Shown here: piece after piece, positions 6,314-7,055 of the stretch
Numbering within the stretch: the stretch's first letter is position 1
Layout: each line of letters begins with the position of its first letter
Assembly: GCA_947475475.1 (NCBI GenBank)
Contig: CANJOG010000099.1
Coordinates: 1-7,055 of the forward strand
Origin: Acetobacteraceae bacterium
Lineage (GTDB): Bacteria; Pseudomonadota; Alphaproteobacteria; Acetobacterales; Acetobacteraceae
DNA: 7,055 bases
Direction: 5' to 3'
Notes under the pieces: generated by a model
Seen by the model: the letters and a program-made list of their open reading frames with translations, nothing else
Databases searched by the model: none
Told to the model about the DNA's origin: nothing
Translations under genes and position numbers: made by a program

Positions 6314-6383
6314 CGTAGGGTGGACTTCAGCCCACCATCTCGCGTGAAAGTGACACCGATGGTGAGCTTAAGCCCACCCTACG
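6314..6383. repeat. 26-nt imperfect inverted repeat pair, REP/BIME-like, between convergent genes
   Basis: Arm 6314-6339 begins CGTAGGGTGG and ends CCCACCATC. Arm 6358-6383, read in reverse complement, matches it at 23 of 26 positions; the spacer is 18 nt. Each arm is also a small imperfect palindrome on its own (GGTG..CT..AG..CACC, with GCTTAAGC at the centre of the second arm). Two self-palindromic units in inverted orientation between genes is the layout of REP/BIME elements. The pair fills most of the 88-nt gap between the PPK2 and SDR stops, so it could also act as a bidirectional transcript end. No T-run flanks it. Confidence 0.65.
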
Positions 6384-6394
6384 AGTCCTGCGGC

Positions 6395-7055
6395 CTATTT
6401 CGTAAATCCGCCGTCACAGACAAGAACATCGCCGGTGACGAAACTCGCGCGATCCGAGAGCAGCCAGGCCGCCGCCTCGGCCTGTTCTTCCGGCTGCGCG
6501 GCGCGGCCGAGCGGGATGGTGGCGAGTGTGGCCGCCTCGCCGCCCGGGCGGGTGGTCATCAGCTTCTCCATCATCTCGGTCTTTGTCGTGCCGGGCGCGA
6601 GCACGTTGACGCGCACGCCATATTTCGCCGCGTCCTGCGCCGCCGATTTTGCCATGCCGATCAGCGCATGCTTGCTCGCGGTATAGAGGCACAATCCCGG
6701 AAAAGCGCGGATGCCGGCGGTAGAACTGGTGATGACCACCGAGCCCGATTTCTGTTCGCGCATGATCCGGAGTTCATGGCGGAGACATAGCCAAGTGCCG
6801 CGGACATTGGTGTTGAAGACCTGATCATAGGTCTCAACCGGCACATCCGGCATCGCCTGGGTCGCGTGGTTGGACGCCGCATTGTTCAGCGCGCCATCGA
6901 GGCGGCCAAATTTTTCCTCGATCTTCGCGAACAGCGCGTCAATCTGTGGCGGATCGGCGATATCGCATTGGAAGAAGTCCGCCATGCCACCAGAGTCGCG
7001 GATCGCTTGCGCGATTGTCTCGCCACGATCGGCGCGCCGCGCCGTGCCGATGACA
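6395..7055 (-). CDS. Short-chain dehydrogenase/reductase (SDR) family oxidoreductase (N-terminus missing)
   Basis: This is a classical SDR, an NAD(P)(H)-dependent oxidoreductase of unknown substrate. The frame stays open to the window edge (the first complete codon reads from 7054), with VIGTARRADRGE, which fits beta-strand 2 and the cofactor-specificity region. The start and the TGxxxGxG cofactor motif therefore lie outside the window. An ATG at 6985 is internal and not the start. Visible motifs are the CDIAD segment, NNAAS (the NNAG-type motif), the active-site Asn in NTNVRG (6808-6806), Ser in ITSSTAG (6724-6722), Tyr of YTASK (6685-6683) and its Lys (6673-6671), followed by PG after strand 6 and a C-terminal VTGDVLVCDGG. 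The catalytic tetrad is complete. FabG-like ketoreductase or another alcohol dehydrogenase activity is possible; nothing in the window decides. Its stop is 88 nt from the convergent PPK2 stop. Confidence 0.93.
   Translation of the reverse strand, partial: VIGTARRADRGETIAQAIRDSGGMADFFQCDIADPPQIDALFAKIEEKFGRLDGALNNAASNHATQAMPDVPVETYDQVFNTNVRGTWLCLRHELRIMREQKSGSVVITSSTAGIRAFPGLCLYTASKHALIGMAKSAAQDAAKYGVRVNVLAPGTTKTEMMEKLMTTRPGGEAATLATIPLGRAAQPEEQAEAAAWLLSDRASFVTGDVLVCDGGFTK

Noticed and set aside
1..7055. A novel multi-gene system, such as defence, secretion or biosynthesis
   Set aside because: All seven genes belong to familiar metabolic or chemotaxis families with intact active sites, in at least four separate transcription units. 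Nothing links them into one undescribed system, apart from the modest dehydrogenase-crotonase pairing reported above.

Overview
The window is a compact, GC-rich bacterial chromosome segment with seven protein genes, two of them cut by the window edges. High GC, the glutathione-dependent formaldehyde dehydrogenase, the class I PPK2 and the CheR together look most like an alphaproteobacterium. That placement is inference from gene style; no rRNA or other marker is present.

Layout. Bases 1-651 (+) hold the 3' part of a chemotaxis methyltransferase gene (cheR). It converges on a minus-strand pair read right to left: galU (3014-2139), then a phosphomannomutase/phosphoglucomutase (2109-694), 29 nt apart. 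A perfect 10-bp hairpin lies between the converging cheR and mutase genes. A second minus-strand pair lies upstream: class III alcohol dehydrogenase / S-(hydroxymethyl)glutathione dehydrogenase (5043-3934), then a crotonase-family enoyl-CoA hydratase (3922-3152). These are 11 nt apart, and the second gene's ribosome binding site overlaps the first gene's stop codon. A 207-nt divergent region, rich in GC dyads, separates the dehydrogenase from a plus-strand class I polyphosphate kinase 2 gene (5251-6306). That gene converges, across an 88-nt gap holding a large inverted repeat, on a short-chain dehydrogenase/reductase gene that runs off the right edge (minus strand, 6395 to the end).

How the genes work together. 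The mutase and GalU are consecutive steps (glucose-6-P to glucose-1-P to UDP-glucose, or mannose-6-P to mannose-1-P) feeding cell-envelope polysaccharide. The dehydrogenase oxidises the glutathione adduct of formaldehyde; why it is paired with a crotonase rather than S-formylglutathione hydrolase is unclear. PPK2 links polyphosphate to nucleotide phosphorylation. cheR and the SDR belong to neighbourhoods outside the window.

I see no transposase, CRISPR array, tRNA, rRNA, phage or defence gene, and no convincing undescribed protein system. The coding genes are well-known families with intact active sites. The points worth a second look are between genes: dyads in the dehydrogenase leader, a repeat pair in the PPK2/SDR gap, and a hairpin upstream of galU that resembles that repeat at its stem base. 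No gene-free stretch exceeds 300 bases.
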